Positions 1 to 7,668 are shown, numbered from the stretch's first letter. The stretch is 18,072 nt of DNA from Planctomycetota bacterium (GCA_021798635.1 JAJZGH010000079.1:1-18072); one strand, 5' to 3'. Notes: generated from the letters alone by a model not told the origin. Translations and numbers: made by a program.

Positions 1-15
1 CGACGACGTGGTTGC

Positions 16-93
16 CATAGAGCACCGTGGTGATAACCCGGTGGTTGATTAGCGGCATTGGATCAACCACCGGATTATCATCCGGTGCTCTAC
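16..93. repeat. REP-like imperfect palindrome, copy A
   Basis: The left arm (16-47) is nearly complementary to the right arm (64-93): about 26 of 29-30 positions pair around a loop of about 16 bases. The inner stem core is ccggtggttg against caaccaccgg and the outer core is tagagcaccg against cggtgctcta. The 32-base left arm recurs without a mismatch at 4323-4354, so this is a dispersed element and not a chance hairpin. Read on the minus strand the element begins GTAG immediately before the stem. This recalls the GTAG/GGAG box that precedes REP hairpins recognised by REP-associated tyrosine transposases; that link is inference. No transposase gene is in the window. It lies beyond the 3' end of the small gene at 175-354. 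Confidence 0.75.
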
Positions 94-174
94 AAGTTGC
101 CGCGACGATGGAGCCCACGAGACAAATGCGAGCGCCGCCCAATGGGCGGGAAAAAAGCACGCCGGCTTGCTGCG

Positions 175-354
175 TTACGACTTTTTTTTGTAGACGTTAA
201 GGCCGATTTTTTCATCTCGATCCGGAACGGTTACATTGCCTTCGGTGGAGGCAATGATGATGGTCTTGCCGGACGCGGACGGTCCAAATTGTTTACTTAA
301 ATCGACCCTGATGGTTAGGATATCGCCTTCGACTTTCATATCCACATTTTTCAT
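175..354 (-). CDS. Small conserved-type hypothetical protein (59 aa)
   Basis: The start is the ATG at 352-354, preceded on the minus strand by AAAGGAG with about six bases of spacing, a strong ribosome binding site. A longer reading up to 543 has no such signal and encodes unlikely sequence. The product begins MKNVDMKVEGDILTIRVDLS, carries a central PSASGKTIIIASTEGN segment, and ends VGLNVYKKK. Alternating hydrophobic residues suggest a small beta-rich soluble protein; there is no signal peptide or membrane segment. I recognise the pattern (I/L-T-V-D-L, then SGK..I.AST.G, then GLNVY) as a family of short hypothetical proteins seen in diverse bacteria, but know of no assigned function. It diverges from ilvE across a 306-bp spacer and has no evident operon partner in the window. 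Confidence 0.8.
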   Translation of the reverse strand: MKNVDMKVEGDILTIRVDLSKQFGPSASGKTIIIASTEGNVTVPDRDEKIGLNVYKKKS

Positions 355-398
355 CCCGTTCTCCTTTGCTGTTTGCGGCCAATATCTAACTTGGCTGC

Positions 399-413
399 CC
401 GGTACTATACCGG
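399..413. promoter_or_regulatory. CCGGTA-CTA-TACCGG palindrome
   Basis: A perfect 6-bp inverted repeat with a 3-base centre lies 45 bp upstream of the small gene at 175-354. On the minus strand its middle reads TATAGT, a five-of-six match to a sigma70 -10 box, so it could be promoter and operator of the small gene at once; the matching -35 is weak. The same half-site CCGGTA occurs in 577-600 and in the leuA promoter spacer (10668-10677). An operator role is inference. Confidence 0.35.
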
Positions 414-557
414 ACATAGCGTAGGAGCGACAGTACCGGGTGGATTGCAGGCGGATTGCTGGGTGAGTTCCACCACCGGCAGAGCCGGCGGCGTTGTGAA
501 GTTTCGCCGCGGAACGCCTCGATTGGAAATGTTGGCAGCCCATTGCGAACTGGGCGC

Positions 558-600
558 TTGCGCCAAACCGGGGCAGCCGGTATCATTTATTTGATACCGG
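558..600 (+). promoter_or_regulatory. Possible ilvE promoter with hairpin
   Basis: TTGCGC (558-563), a 17-base spacer and TATCAT (581-586) form a weak sigma70-like promoter 75-100 bp before ilvE. The -10 lies inside a perfect 9-bp inverted repeat, CCGGTATCA and TGATACCGG with a TTTATT loop (577-600). The repeat has no T-tract, so it is not a terminator; it could be an operator or a 5' leader hairpin. The rest of the 355-660 spacer shows no gene I can support. Confidence 0.35.
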
Positions 601-660
601 TGGGCGATGTCGGGCTGGAAAGAAAATACCGCACCATCCGGCCGGCATAGGAGATATTTA

Positions 661-1518
661 ATGAGCGTTATATGGATGAATGGCAAACTGGTGGCCCCGG
701 AACAGGCCACCGTGAGTATTTTTGATCATGGGGTACTGTATGGCGACGGCGTATTCGAGGGGCTGCGGCAATACAGCGGCCGCGTGTTCCGCCTGACGGA
801 CCATATCAAACGGCTCTACGCCTCGGCGCGGGCGATTCGCCTGGATATCCCTTATCGTGCCGAGGACCTCACCGCGGCTATCAATGACACGCTCCAAGCC
901 AATAAACTCACTGATGCTTATATTCGTCTGGTGGTAACCCGCGGTGCCGGATCGCTGGATATTTCCCCCGCCAACTGCGGCACGCCGGGCGTGTTTATTA
1001 TCGCAGGGCGCATTGCCATGTATAGCGAGGAAACCTATCGCCAAGGCATGGCCATCGTCACCGCCAGCACGCCACGCATCGCGGCGGCGGCGCTATCTCC
1101 ACGTATTAAGAGCCTGAATTATCTCAATAACATTCTGGCCAAATGGGAAGCCATCGACGCCGGCGTGGCCGAAGCGGTCATGCTGAATCATCTGGGATTC
1201 GTATGCGAGTGCACAGCGGATAATATTTTTATTGTTCGAGACGGGCAATTAATCACGCCCGCTGAAGAAAGCGGAATTCTGTTGGGTGTCACGCGCGGCG
1301 TGGTGCTGGAGCTTGCCGAAACCGCCGGGATTCCCACGCGGCAGACCAATTTAACCCGATATGATCTGTACACGGCGGACGAATGCTTCCTCACCGGCAC
1401 GGGGGCGGAAATTGTTCCGGTGGTCAGCGTGGATAAGCGCTCCATCGGCAACGGAAAGCCCGGGGGCATGACCCGCCAACTCACCGACGCCTTTCATCAG
1501 TATGTTCGCACACACTAA
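661..1518 (+). CDS. ilvE: Branched-chain amino acid aminotransferase, class IV PLP
   Basis: A 285-residue cytoplasmic enzyme that transfers the amino group between glutamate and the 2-oxo acids of leucine, isoleucine and valine, the last step of their synthesis. The start at 661 has AGGAG at 649-653 with about 7 bases of spacing; an in-frame ATG at 607 lacks one. The fold type IV signature is clear: FDHGVLYGDGVFEGLR near residues 21-36, the PLP lysine K150 in SPRIKSLNYLNN, the ECTADNIF phosphate-binding segment at 183-190, and GILLGVTRG at 205-213. Length is close to that of short IlvE/D-amino acid transaminase family members. D-alanine aminotransferase and aminodeoxychorismate lyase share the fold; the SLNYLNN context and EGLR motif favour IlvE. 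It stands alone, convergent with the helicase gene; leuA, of the same pathway, is 9 kb away. Confidence 0.9.
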   Translation: MSVIWMNGKLVAPEQATVSIFDHGVLYGDGVFEGLRQYSGRVFRLTDHIKRLYASARAIRLDIPYRAEDLTAAINDTLQANKLTDAYIRLVVTRGAGSLDISPANCGTPGVFIIAGRIAMYSEETYRQGMAIVTASTPRIAAAALSPRIKSLNYLNNILAKWEAIDAGVAEAVMLNHLGFVCECTADNIFIVRDGQLITPAEESGILLGVTRGVVLELAETAGIPTRQTNLTRYDLYTADECFLTGTGAEIVPVVSVDKRSIGNGKPGGMTRQLTDAFHQYVRTH

Positions 1519-1571
1519 GCGGGCGCAGAGCACGACGGCGGGATTGCGGCAGACATGGACAATGGCAGATT

Positions 1572-4139
1572 TCAACCGTCCACGGTTTCAAGCTTGGCAT
1601 AACTGAGCATCAACGTGCGGCGGCCTGAGGCCTGAAAATTTATTTCAACACGGTAATCGCCCCCCACTTCATCAACGCCTTCGACGCGGCCGATACCGAA
1701 TTTGGCATGGCGTACCAGCGTACCCCGGCGGAAACGGGTATTGCCCACCGCCGGTGACTCCTGCACCGGCCGCGCCGCCGGCCGTCCCGCCCCCATTGGA
1801 GAATAGCCGCTCGGAGCGTGATAGCTGGCCCCATCACGAAATCCCAGAGAGCCTGCGGGACGTTGAAGTATTGTGAGGTCCACAACGTCCAGACACTCCT
1901 CCGGAATTTCCGCGAGAAACCGCGAGGGATTTTTCGCTTCACTGCGGCCCATCATCGTGCGATAGGTGGCACGAGTTAGAATCAGATGTTTCATCGCCCG
2001 CGTGATACCCACAAAAGCCAGACGACGCTCCTCTTCCAAATTCATTTCCGCGGCGTTTGAGCCGAACATGCGCTGATGGGGAATTAACCCGTCTTCCATG
2101 CCGACCATTGCGACAACCGGAAACTCCAGACCCTTGGCCGCGTGGAGCGTCATAAGCGTGACGGCGGCGTTCTGATCCTTCATGCGGTCCGTATCCGAAA
2201 CCAGCGTGACTTGCGTGAGATATTCCTGCAAACTTCCGCCAGGATTTTGACGATCAAATTCCGCGGCGACATTGACAAGTTCAAGGATATTGGCGTTACG
2301 CTGTTCATCGTCTTCACCGGAGCCGGATTTGATGAGTTTCATACCGGATTGTTCAATGACCGCCTCCATTATTTCAGCAACCGGTATCACCGAAGAATGA
2401 TCTGTTTCGCCCTCCGGGGAATCACCTGTAAATTCCACGCCATCTTCGGGCATATCAAAATTTGAATCGGCTGCATCCGAAGCGACCCCGTCAGCAGCCA
2501 GGAGCGGGTCAAATAGCGGATCAAACGCGGAATCTTCCGCAGCCAAGCCATTAACGGGAACGGCCGAATCAGTGGAATCGTCATTGGCTGAAAAATCGAA
2601 CATGCCAGAGGGGGATTCCCCGGAGTCCCCAGGTTCTCCATATCCTCCAGATTCTTCGCTGACGGCTTGATCTTGCCCGGGGATGCCCGGGGATGAACGG
2701 ACAAATTTCTTACGCCAGGAATCAATCATGGCAGAAAATTTGCGGGAGGCTTCGCCGGCACGTTTGGGAAGCCCCTCAATGGTTTCCGCGCGGCGGCAGG
2801 CGTCCATCAGCGTAAGTCCGTGTTCGTTGGCGTAACCGGCCAGACGCGCCACGCTGGTGGATCCGATGGATCGGGCGGGGACATTAATCACTCGCTCCAG
2901 GCTGATGTTGTCTTCCGGGGTGGTGATCAGCCGCAGATAGGCAATGACATCCTTGACTTCTTTGCGGCCGTAGAATTCTGTGCCGCGGATAATCTGATAC
3001 GGCACGCCGGATTTCATCAACGCATCTTCCAATACCCGGGTCATGGCGTTGATGCGGTACATCACAGCCATTTTCTCCCAGCCGATATTCTGCTGATCAT
3101 GAAATTCTTTAAGACGTTTGACCAGTTCCTGGGCTTCCTGATGCTCATCAGCGCAAACCAGAGCCAGAATTTTGGGGCCGGTTTCATTTTCCGTCCAAAG
3201 GTCTTTGTTTTTCCGGGCTATATTATTGGAGATCAACGCAGAGGCGGCTTGGAGAATGATTTTGGTGCTGCGGTAATTCTGCTCAAGAAGCACAACTTTG
3301 GCCTTGGGGAAAAATTGCTCAAATTCCAGAATGTTGGACAAATTGGCCCCCCGCCAGCCATAAATAGATTGATCCGGATCGCCGGTGACGCAGATATTTT
3401 TATGGCTCATCGCCAGCATGTGGGCAATGACAAACTGGGCGTGGTTCGTATCCTGATATTCATCAATGAGGATATAGCGAAATCTTTCCTGCAATTGGGT
3501 TCGCACATCGGCATGATCGCGCAGCATAACAGCGGTTTTAAAAAGCAGATCGTCGAAATCGACGCCTTTGTTTTCATTCATCAGTTGTTCATACGCCATG
3601 TAGGCACGGGCGATGTGGCGATCATTAAACATGGTGGCGGTTTTACTGAATGCCTCAGCGGATTTGAGCTTGCTTTTGGCATCACTGATCGCACTGAGCA
3701 CCCGGTCCGGTTTCATGGAATCAGGTGAAAGCCCGGCTTTTTCCATGGCTTGCTTGACCAATTTAAGCTGATCGGACGTATCCATAATATTGAAATTAGC
3801 GGCCAAGCCCACGACCGGGGCATACTCCCGGAGGAGCCGGGCGCACAGGCTGTGAAACGTTGCCACCGTTACACCGCGCGAGAGTCGCGCGGGCATAGCA
3901 CGGAGCAGTTCCATGGTGCGATGCCGCATTTCTCCAGCGGCTTTATTGGTAAATGTGACCGCCAGAATATTCCATGGCGGAATGCCGTTGGCCACCATGT
4001 AGGCAATTCGGCGGGTAATCGTGCGGGTTTTGCCCGAGCCTGCGCCGGCCAGCACCAGGAGCGGTCCGTCGATATGGGAAGCCGCCTCGCGCTGCGGCGC
4101 TGTTAAACCTTGAAGAATTTCATTTGCATCAACCGACAT
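1572..4139 (-). CDS. pcrA: ATP-dependent 3'-5' DNA helicase, UvrD/PcrA type
   Basis: An 855-residue superfamily 1A helicase acting in nucleotide excision and mismatch repair and in clearing RecA or stalled replication. All motifs are present: Q-motif LTAPQREAA (12-20), Walker A AGAGSGKT (31-38), TFTNKAAGEM (62-71), DEYQD (226-230), GDPDQSIYGWRGA (253-265), QNYRS (287-291), TLHAAKGLEF (664-673) and EEERRLAFVGITRA (702-715). The C-terminus has a PcrA-like tudor-type segment, GTLVRHAKFGIGRV (806-819), the part that binds RNA polymerase in Bacillus PcrA. Residues 482-585 form an acidic, Gly/Ser/Pro/Asp-rich low-complexity insertion in the 2B region not found in typical family members of about 720-780 residues. 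The start is preceded by three AATTGAGG-like repeats that can serve as ribosome binding site. Confidence 0.95.
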   Translation of the reverse strand: MSVDANEILQGLTAPQREAASHIDGPLLVLAGAGSGKTRTITRRIAYMVANGIPPWNILAVTFTNKAAGEMRHRTMELLRAMPARLSRGVTVATFHSLCARLLREYAPVVGLAANFNIMDTSDQLKLVKQAMEKAGLSPDSMKPDRVLSAISDAKSKLKSAEAFSKTATMFNDRHIARAYMAYEQLMNENKGVDFDDLLFKTAVMLRDHADVRTQLQERFRYILIDEYQDTNHAQFVIAHMLAMSHKNICVTGDPDQSIYGWRGANLSNILEFEQFFPKAKVVLLEQNYRSTKIILQAASALISNNIARKNKDLWTENETGPKILALVCADEHQEAQELVKRLKEFHDQQNIGWEKMAVMYRINAMTRVLEDALMKSGVPYQIIRGTEFYGRKEVKDVIAYLRLITTPEDNISLERVINVPARSIGSTSVARLAGYANEHGLTLMDACRRAETIEGLPKRAGEASRKFSAMIDSWRKKFVRSSPGIPGQDQAVSEESGGYGEPGDSGESPSGMFDFSANDDSTDSAVPVNGLAAEDSAFDPLFDPLLAADGVASDAADSNFDMPEDGVEFTGDSPEGETDHSSVIPVAEIMEAVIEQSGMKLIKSGSGEDDEQRNANILELVNVAAEFDRQNPGGSLQEYLTQVTLVSDTDRMKDQNAAVTLMTLHAAKGLEFPVVAMVGMEDGLIPHQRMFGSNAAEMNLEEERRLAFVGITRAMKHLILTRATYRTMMGRSEAKNPSRFLAEIPEECLDVVDLTILQRPAGSLGFRDGASYHAPSGYSPMGAGRPAARPVQESPAVGNTRFRRGTLVRHAKFGIGRVEGVDEVGGDYRVEINFQASGRRTLMLSYAKLETVDG

Positions 4140-4144
4140 CCAAG

Positions 4145-4171
4145 AACCTCAATTACCTCAATTATCTCAAT
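4145..4171 (-). repeat. Three tandem 9-bp repeats in helicase gene leader
   Basis: On the minus strand, immediately 5' of the helicase ATG, the sequence is ATTGAGATA, ATTGAGGTA, ATTGAGGTT. The GAGG in the last unit is about 9 bases from the start codon and is the likely Shine-Dalgarno sequence; the middle unit duplicates it 9 bases upstream. The remainder of the 230-bp gap to hemA (4172-4322) shows no supported gene. Confidence 0.75.
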
Positions 4172-4322
4172 CACGTTCATCCTATAGCCCATTGGCCAGG
4201 ACAAAACTGTTACTATACACCAAGCGGACACGATGACGAATCCAAGATTTTTCCAGGAGCCTTTCCGAGAAACGGCCGGGGCGCGACAGCGTGATTTTTT
4301 GCCTCTCGGAAGAGCGTCGCGT

Positions 4323-4385
4323 CATAGAGCACCGTGGTGATAACCCGGTGGTTGGCGGGCGACACTGGATCAACCACCGGATTCA
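4323..4385. repeat. REP-like imperfect palindrome, copy B, overlapping hemA end
   Basis: Bases 4323-4354 are identical over 32 positions to 16-47. The spacer has the same length as in copy A but diverged (about 11 of 17 matching), and ggatcaaccaccggatt is conserved again. The inner stem pairs aacccggtggttg with caaccaccggatt with one mismatch. The outer right arm of copy A (gtgctcta) is missing; the sequence turns instead into the hemA coding region. The right arm (4371-4385) supplies the last codons (Ser-Gly-Gly) and TGA stop of hemA. Confidence 0.75.
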
Positions 4386-5716
4386 TCCTCCGGGGGTTTT
4401 TCCGGCACAGAGTCGTCCGATTCCGGCGGAAGCAAATGGAACAATTCCTGAATAGCGCCGGCGAGGCGAATTCGGCGATGATGGGCCGTCTGAGTGGTTA
4501 ATTCGGTCACCGGTACATGGAGAATTTTGCCCACGATCCGATGGGCCATTTTACGCACAGCCTGTTTTTGTGATTCGCTAAACTCCGGATTGGCGGCCAG
4601 GAGAGCATCCAATTCCTGATCACTGATTTCCCGACACTGATGATACAGCGCCTTGACCACAGGACCGGTGTTCCGCGCCGCGAGGTAGTGCATGCAATCC
4701 GCAATATGCCGTTGGATAATATCGCGGCTCAAATCTACTTTGGCCCCCCGTTGACCCCGATTATTTTGGGCCACGCGTTCCAGGTCGTCAATGTTATAAA
4801 GATAAACATTCCCCAGCCGCGCAACGTGGGAATCCACATCGCGGGGTACAGCGATATCCACAATCACCAGCGGACGGTATTGCCGAGCTTTCATCAGCGG
4901 TTTGAGGGTTTCGGCAGTGATCAGCGGTTCGGGTGATCCGGTGCTGGCTAACACAATATCCGCGGTAGTTAACAGCTCACTGAGGCGGGAAAAATCAGCG
5001 GATTCCAAGCGGTACCGCCCCGCCATTTCGGCGCTTTTCTCGGCCGTGCGGTTGGTGACAATCGTACGGCCCGGATGCACTGCCATCAGGTGCTGCAGCA
5101 TGAGGGCCGCCATTTTCCCGGCACCGACGAGCAACACGGTCTTATCATCAAAGCGATCAAACACGCCGCGCAGCAAATCCACCGCCACACTGGCGATCGA
5201 CACATGGCCGTCCCCCAGTCCGGTCTGTTCATGCACGTCTTTGGCGGCGGCAAAGGAACGCTGAAATAGCGCATGAAATACCGGTCCCACCGCCTGAACC
5301 GCAGCGGCCCGTTGATAGGCCTGTTTGACCTGACTGAGGATTTGCGTCTCGCCCAGGACCAGAGAATCCAGAGAACTTACTACATTAAATAAGTGTTCCA
5401 CCACGGCCTGCTGCTGCATGCGATAAATACTGCCGGCCGTTTCCGCGGAACCCACGCCCCGGTTATCAGCAAGAAATTCAACCAGTTCATCGGCCGTGGG
5501 CGGCGGGCTGCCGTGCGGGGCGGCGTAAAGTTCCACGCGGTTACAGGTGGAAATAATGACCACTTCGGAAGCTGGGAAGCGTTGCTTAAAGGCCGCCAAT
5601 GCCTCTTCCGCAGCCTGATCGGAGAACGCCAGAGCTTCCCGCAGACGCACCGGTGCCGTGCGATGGTTCAACCCCACCATCAGGACGGAAGTTTCAGATG
5701 GAATAATATTCTCCAT
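4370..5716 (-). CDS. hemA: Glutamyl-tRNA reductase
   Basis: A 448-residue NADPH-dependent enzyme that reduces glutamyl-tRNA(Glu) to glutamate-1-semialdehyde, the first committed step of C5-pathway tetrapyrrole synthesis. Visible are the N-terminal MVGLNHRTAPVRLRE (13-27), the nucleophile Cys58 in STCNRVELY, LGETQILSQVKQAY (121-134), the Rossmann segment VLLVGAGKMA (194-203) with VTNRT following, and a C-terminal helical dimerisation region. Length is normal apart from an acidic, proline-rich tail (residues ~433-448). The tail's last codons and stop lie in a REP-like repeat, so the end may have been reshaped by that element. The ribosome binding site is weak; it starts 19 bp after the hemX-like gene ends, suggesting translation coupled to that operon. 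hemL, which should follow in the pathway, is not in the window. Confidence 0.96.
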   Translation of the reverse strand: MENIIPSETSVLMVGLNHRTAPVRLREALAFSDQAAEEALAAFKQRFPASEVVIISTCNRVELYAAPHGSPPPTADELVEFLADNRGVGSAETAGSIYRMQQQAVVEHLFNVVSSLDSLVLGETQILSQVKQAYQRAAAVQAVGPVFHALFQRSFAAAKDVHEQTGLGDGHVSIASVAVDLLRGVFDRFDDKTVLLVGAGKMAALMLQHLMAVHPGRTIVTNRTAEKSAEMAGRYRLESADFSRLSELLTTADIVLASTGSPEPLITAETLKPLMKARQYRPLVIVDIAVPRDVDSHVARLGNVYLYNIDDLERVAQNNRGQRGAKVDLSRDIIQRHIADCMHYLAARNTGPVVKALYHQCREISDQELDALLAANPEFSESQKQAVRKMAHRIVGKILHVPVTELTTQTAHHRRIRLAGAIQELFHLLPPESDDSVPEKPPEDESGG

Positions 5717-5735
5717 ACGCGAGCTTACAAAACCC

Positions 5736-6602
5736 TTATAACATGAGGACGAAAACCGTCATCAGCAAAGCAAATCCAATAATACTTAACCAGGCACAGC
5801 GCGCGCCACGCAAAATCGGTACAAACCGCATGTTTAATAGCGATCCATACACCAGCCAGACCACAGCAGTCAGCAACACCTTAGGAGAAAAATACCAGTG
5901 TTGGCCCATGAGTTGCGGATCACGAACCGCCCGGAAAATGCCGGTAATGGCCGCCAAGGTTAATAACGCAAACCCCAGCACAATGGCGTGACGGGTAAAT
6001 TTTTCTATCGAGGCTAAAGAAGGTAAGGCAAATAAGTCCCATCCGGCCTGTCCACGCTTTTTCAGTCGGCGGTCAGCCAGCAGATAGGTGATTCCTCCGA
6101 CACAACCGGCCGCAAAACTTGCGGTCCCCAGCAGCACACTGGCAATGTGCGCCGCCACCCACGGGTTATGCGCACCGAAATGCCGCACGCCGGAAAGGCC
6201 CAGCACAATTCCCAGCACCATTAAGGCAAAAATCATGGGAAGTAAAAAGGTGGCCAAGGCCCACAAGTGACGTGTCCAGCGCAAATAGGCCCACAGCAGC
6301 GACAGCACCAATCCCAGCAGTAAAAAGGCGTCAAAATAATTGGACAACGGCAGCGTGATACGGCGCGCATCAACCATGCGGCTTATCAAGAGCAGTGTGG
6401 TTAAAAATACGCCGTTGCCCACCGCCCAGTTGGGAGAAATCGGCACGGTGCTTTTAACCGGTGAGTTCTGCAAGGCCGCGCGCCGGCGGCCGGATATCTG
6501 GAATTGCAGCCAGAAGGCCGCGAGAAACGACAACGCCGCGCCGCTGGCAGTCGCAAACTGTAAAATCGTCAGATGCGTGTATGGTTCTAGAGAACTGGAC
6601 AT
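5736..6602 (-). CDS. HemX/CcsA-family cytochrome c assembly-type membrane protein
   Basis: A 288-residue integral membrane protein with about eight hydrophobic segments (roughly 14-33, 62-76, 88-108, 112-136, 149-175, 203-224, 240-256, 270-288). It has the HemX/CcsA layout: WVAAHIASVLLG (148-159) with His152, RHAI with His205, and a GQHWYFSPKVLLTAVVWLVYG block (233-253). In true CcsA/CcmC proteins that block is the tryptophan-rich WGxxWxWD heme-handling loop; here it is degenerate, as in HemX proteins encoded beside hemA. In Bacillus, HemX affects the amount of HemA. The gene lies 6 bp after the sirC-type gene and 19 bp before hemA, which strongly favours the HemX assignment over a complete cytochrome c synthetase subunit. 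Partner Ccs1/ResB is not in the window. Confidence 0.85.
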   Translation of the reverse strand: MSSSLEPYTHLTILQFATASGAALSFLAAFWLQFQISGRRRAALQNSPVKSTVPISPNWAVGNGVFLTTLLLISRMVDARRITLPLSNYFDAFLLLGLVLSLLWAYLRWTRHLWALATFLLPMIFALMVLGIVLGLSGVRHFGAHNPWVAAHIASVLLGTASFAAGCVGGITYLLADRRLKKRGQAGWDLFALPSLASIEKFTRHAIVLGFALLTLAAITGIFRAVRDPQLMGQHWYFSPKVLLTAVVWLVYGSLLNMRFVPILRGARCAWLSIIGFALLMTVFVLML

Positions 6603-6608
6603 GATCTG

Positions 6609-7298
6609 CTAAACCCTCGGTTCCGTTGCCGGAGTGGCAACCGTGGGGGAAGGATGCATGGCTTCCGTCAGCCACTGCTGAAAAAGTTTTTCGGCCTCGT
6701 TTTCGCCGGACTGCCGAATCGTGTCCCGCATAATTTCACCCGATAGCCGCTGCAAAAGCTTGCGGCGAAGTTCGACATCGGAAACCTGTTGCAGCACTTC
6801 CTGCCGCCACCGTGCGGATAACTGTATCTGCCTGATAAGCGCTGCATCCATGGCGTGCGCCAGTTGCCGCGCCAACTCTCCGGATAAGCCCGGAGACGCA
6901 CCGCCGGAAGTTACCGCCAAAGTCACCGGTCCGCAGCGTTTTACCGCGGGGCCAATAAAATCACCATCCTCCGGCATATCGCACCGGCAGCAAAGTATTC
7001 CCCGCGCTGCGGAATCTGAATAAACGAGGGCATTGACGTGCTGGTTATTTGTTGCGGCAAATACGAGCACCCAGCGACCCGCTTGCACCCGGGCCAGATG
7101 GCCCGCCTCGTAGGCTGATGAGATACGTTGCACCGCAGGCCACGCCGCAAAACCCGGATGGAATTCCATGCTGACTACCGACACCAACGCCCCCGCCGCC
7201 ACGAGACCTTCCGCTTTACGCAAAGCCACCGCGCCGCCCCCCACGATCAGCACCGGTTTTGCGTTGAGCCTGAGAAATATGGGGTAGAGTTCATCCAT
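6609..7298 (-). CDS. Precorrin-2 dehydrogenase / siroheme synthase N-terminal type
   Basis: A 229-residue cytoplasmic NAD-dependent enzyme of the CysG N-terminal/Met8/SirC family; it oxidises precorrin-2 to sirohydrochlorin and in some members inserts iron. It starts with YPIFLRLNAKPVLIVGGGAV, the dinucleotide-binding glycine cluster at 20-22. VFAATNNQHVN (79-89) matches the usual ATnd..vN motif, Asp107 in CCRCDMPEDGDF aligns with the catalytic Asp of CysG, and TSGGASPGLSGELARQL (130-146) matches the SSGGtSP.LAR signature. The CysG C-terminal methyltransferase domain is absent, so a separate SUMT is needed. Cysteines 103, 104, 106 and 122 cluster around the active site and are more than usual. 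ATG at 7298 follows a weak AGAG site; three ATGs overlap here. The symbol could be sirC or ylnF-like. Confidence 0.9.
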   Translation of the reverse strand: MDELYPIFLRLNAKPVLIVGGGAVALRKAEGLVAAGALVSVVSMEFHPGFAAWPAVQRISSAYEAGHLARVQAGRWVLVFAATNNQHVNALVYSDSAARGILCCRCDMPEDGDFIGPAVKRCGPVTLAVTSGGASPGLSGELARQLAHAMDAALIRQIQLSARWRQEVLQQVSDVELRRKLLQRLSGEIMRDTIRQSGENEAEKLFQQWLTEAMHPSPTVATPATEPRV

Positions 7299-7355
7299 TC
7301 ATGCTCTATTTTAGCAAAAAGAGGTCCTCATGTCCTATTCTGATTCGAGAGTGGC

Positions 7356-7637
7356 TTATTTGAAGCCTTGAGGGCCACCGGATCTATAATATTTTTTCTC
7401 AATTGCGGCCGTGAGATCAATTCCGTGGATATTGGCCAGCGTACAAAGCCACGCCGCGACATCGGCAAATTCCTCTTCCTGATTGGCTCGGTCATCGCCT
7501 TGTAGCGCGGTGGCCAATTCACCCACTTCTTCGATCAGCCACATGAATGTCGGTGCCGATCCGCGTTGGATATCCCGGGCGGAATATTTATCACGAATAT
7601 GATCTTGGAACTGCTGAATAGTCAGACTTTCGGACAT
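7356..7637 (-). CDS. MazG-like nucleotide pyrophosphohydrolase
   Basis: A 93-residue all-alpha protein of the MazG/dUTPase-like superfamily, which hydrolyses (d)NTPs or related nucleotides to monophosphates with magnesium. The metal motif is complete: EEVGE (36-40) in MWLIEEVGELATAL, then EEEFADVAAWL with Glu56 and Asp59, and the family ending KYYRSGGP. It is a single-domain form, about a third of E. coli MazG, like short MazG-type housecleaning enzymes and phage relatives; the substrate cannot be read from the sequence. GAAAGG lies 5-6 bases before the ATG. It sits 31 bp after the RDD-protein gene and 57 bp before the sirC-type gene, so it is probably co-transcribed with the tetrapyrrole genes. 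Confidence 0.9.
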   Translation of the reverse strand: MSESLTIQQFQDHIRDKYSARDIQRGSAPTFMWLIEEVGELATALQGDDRANQEEEFADVAAWLCTLANIHGIDLTAAIEKKYYRSGGPQGFK

Positions 7638-7668
7638 TTTTTACCTTTCGTTGTTTTACCAGCGTGCT

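Noticed and set aside
135..156. Hairpin CCGCCC-AAT-GGGCGG followed by six A, as a terminator of the small gene
   Set aside because: On the minus strand the T run comes before the stem and not after it, so it does not fit a rho-independent terminator for that gene; no plus-strand gene precedes it with a T run.
58..300. 80-codon plus-strand ORF near the window start
   Set aside because: Starts in the right arm of the palindrome and runs antisense through the small 59-aa gene, which has a much better binding site.
577..600. Hairpin before ilvE as a second attenuator terminator
   Set aside because: The stem is perfect but no T-tract follows and no leader ORF rich in Ile, Leu or Val codons lies upstream.
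2820..3728. 302-codon open frame on the plus strand
   Set aside because: It lies wholly inside the helicase gene, whose motifs are all on the minus strand. Its translation (many FG/GG/HH stretches) matches no family and has no ribosome binding site; it is a shadow frame.
4182..4373. 63-codon minus-strand ORF between hemA and the helicase gene
   Set aside because: It begins inside the REP-like repeat and its first half is a translation of that palindrome; no ribosome binding site. Treated as non-coding.
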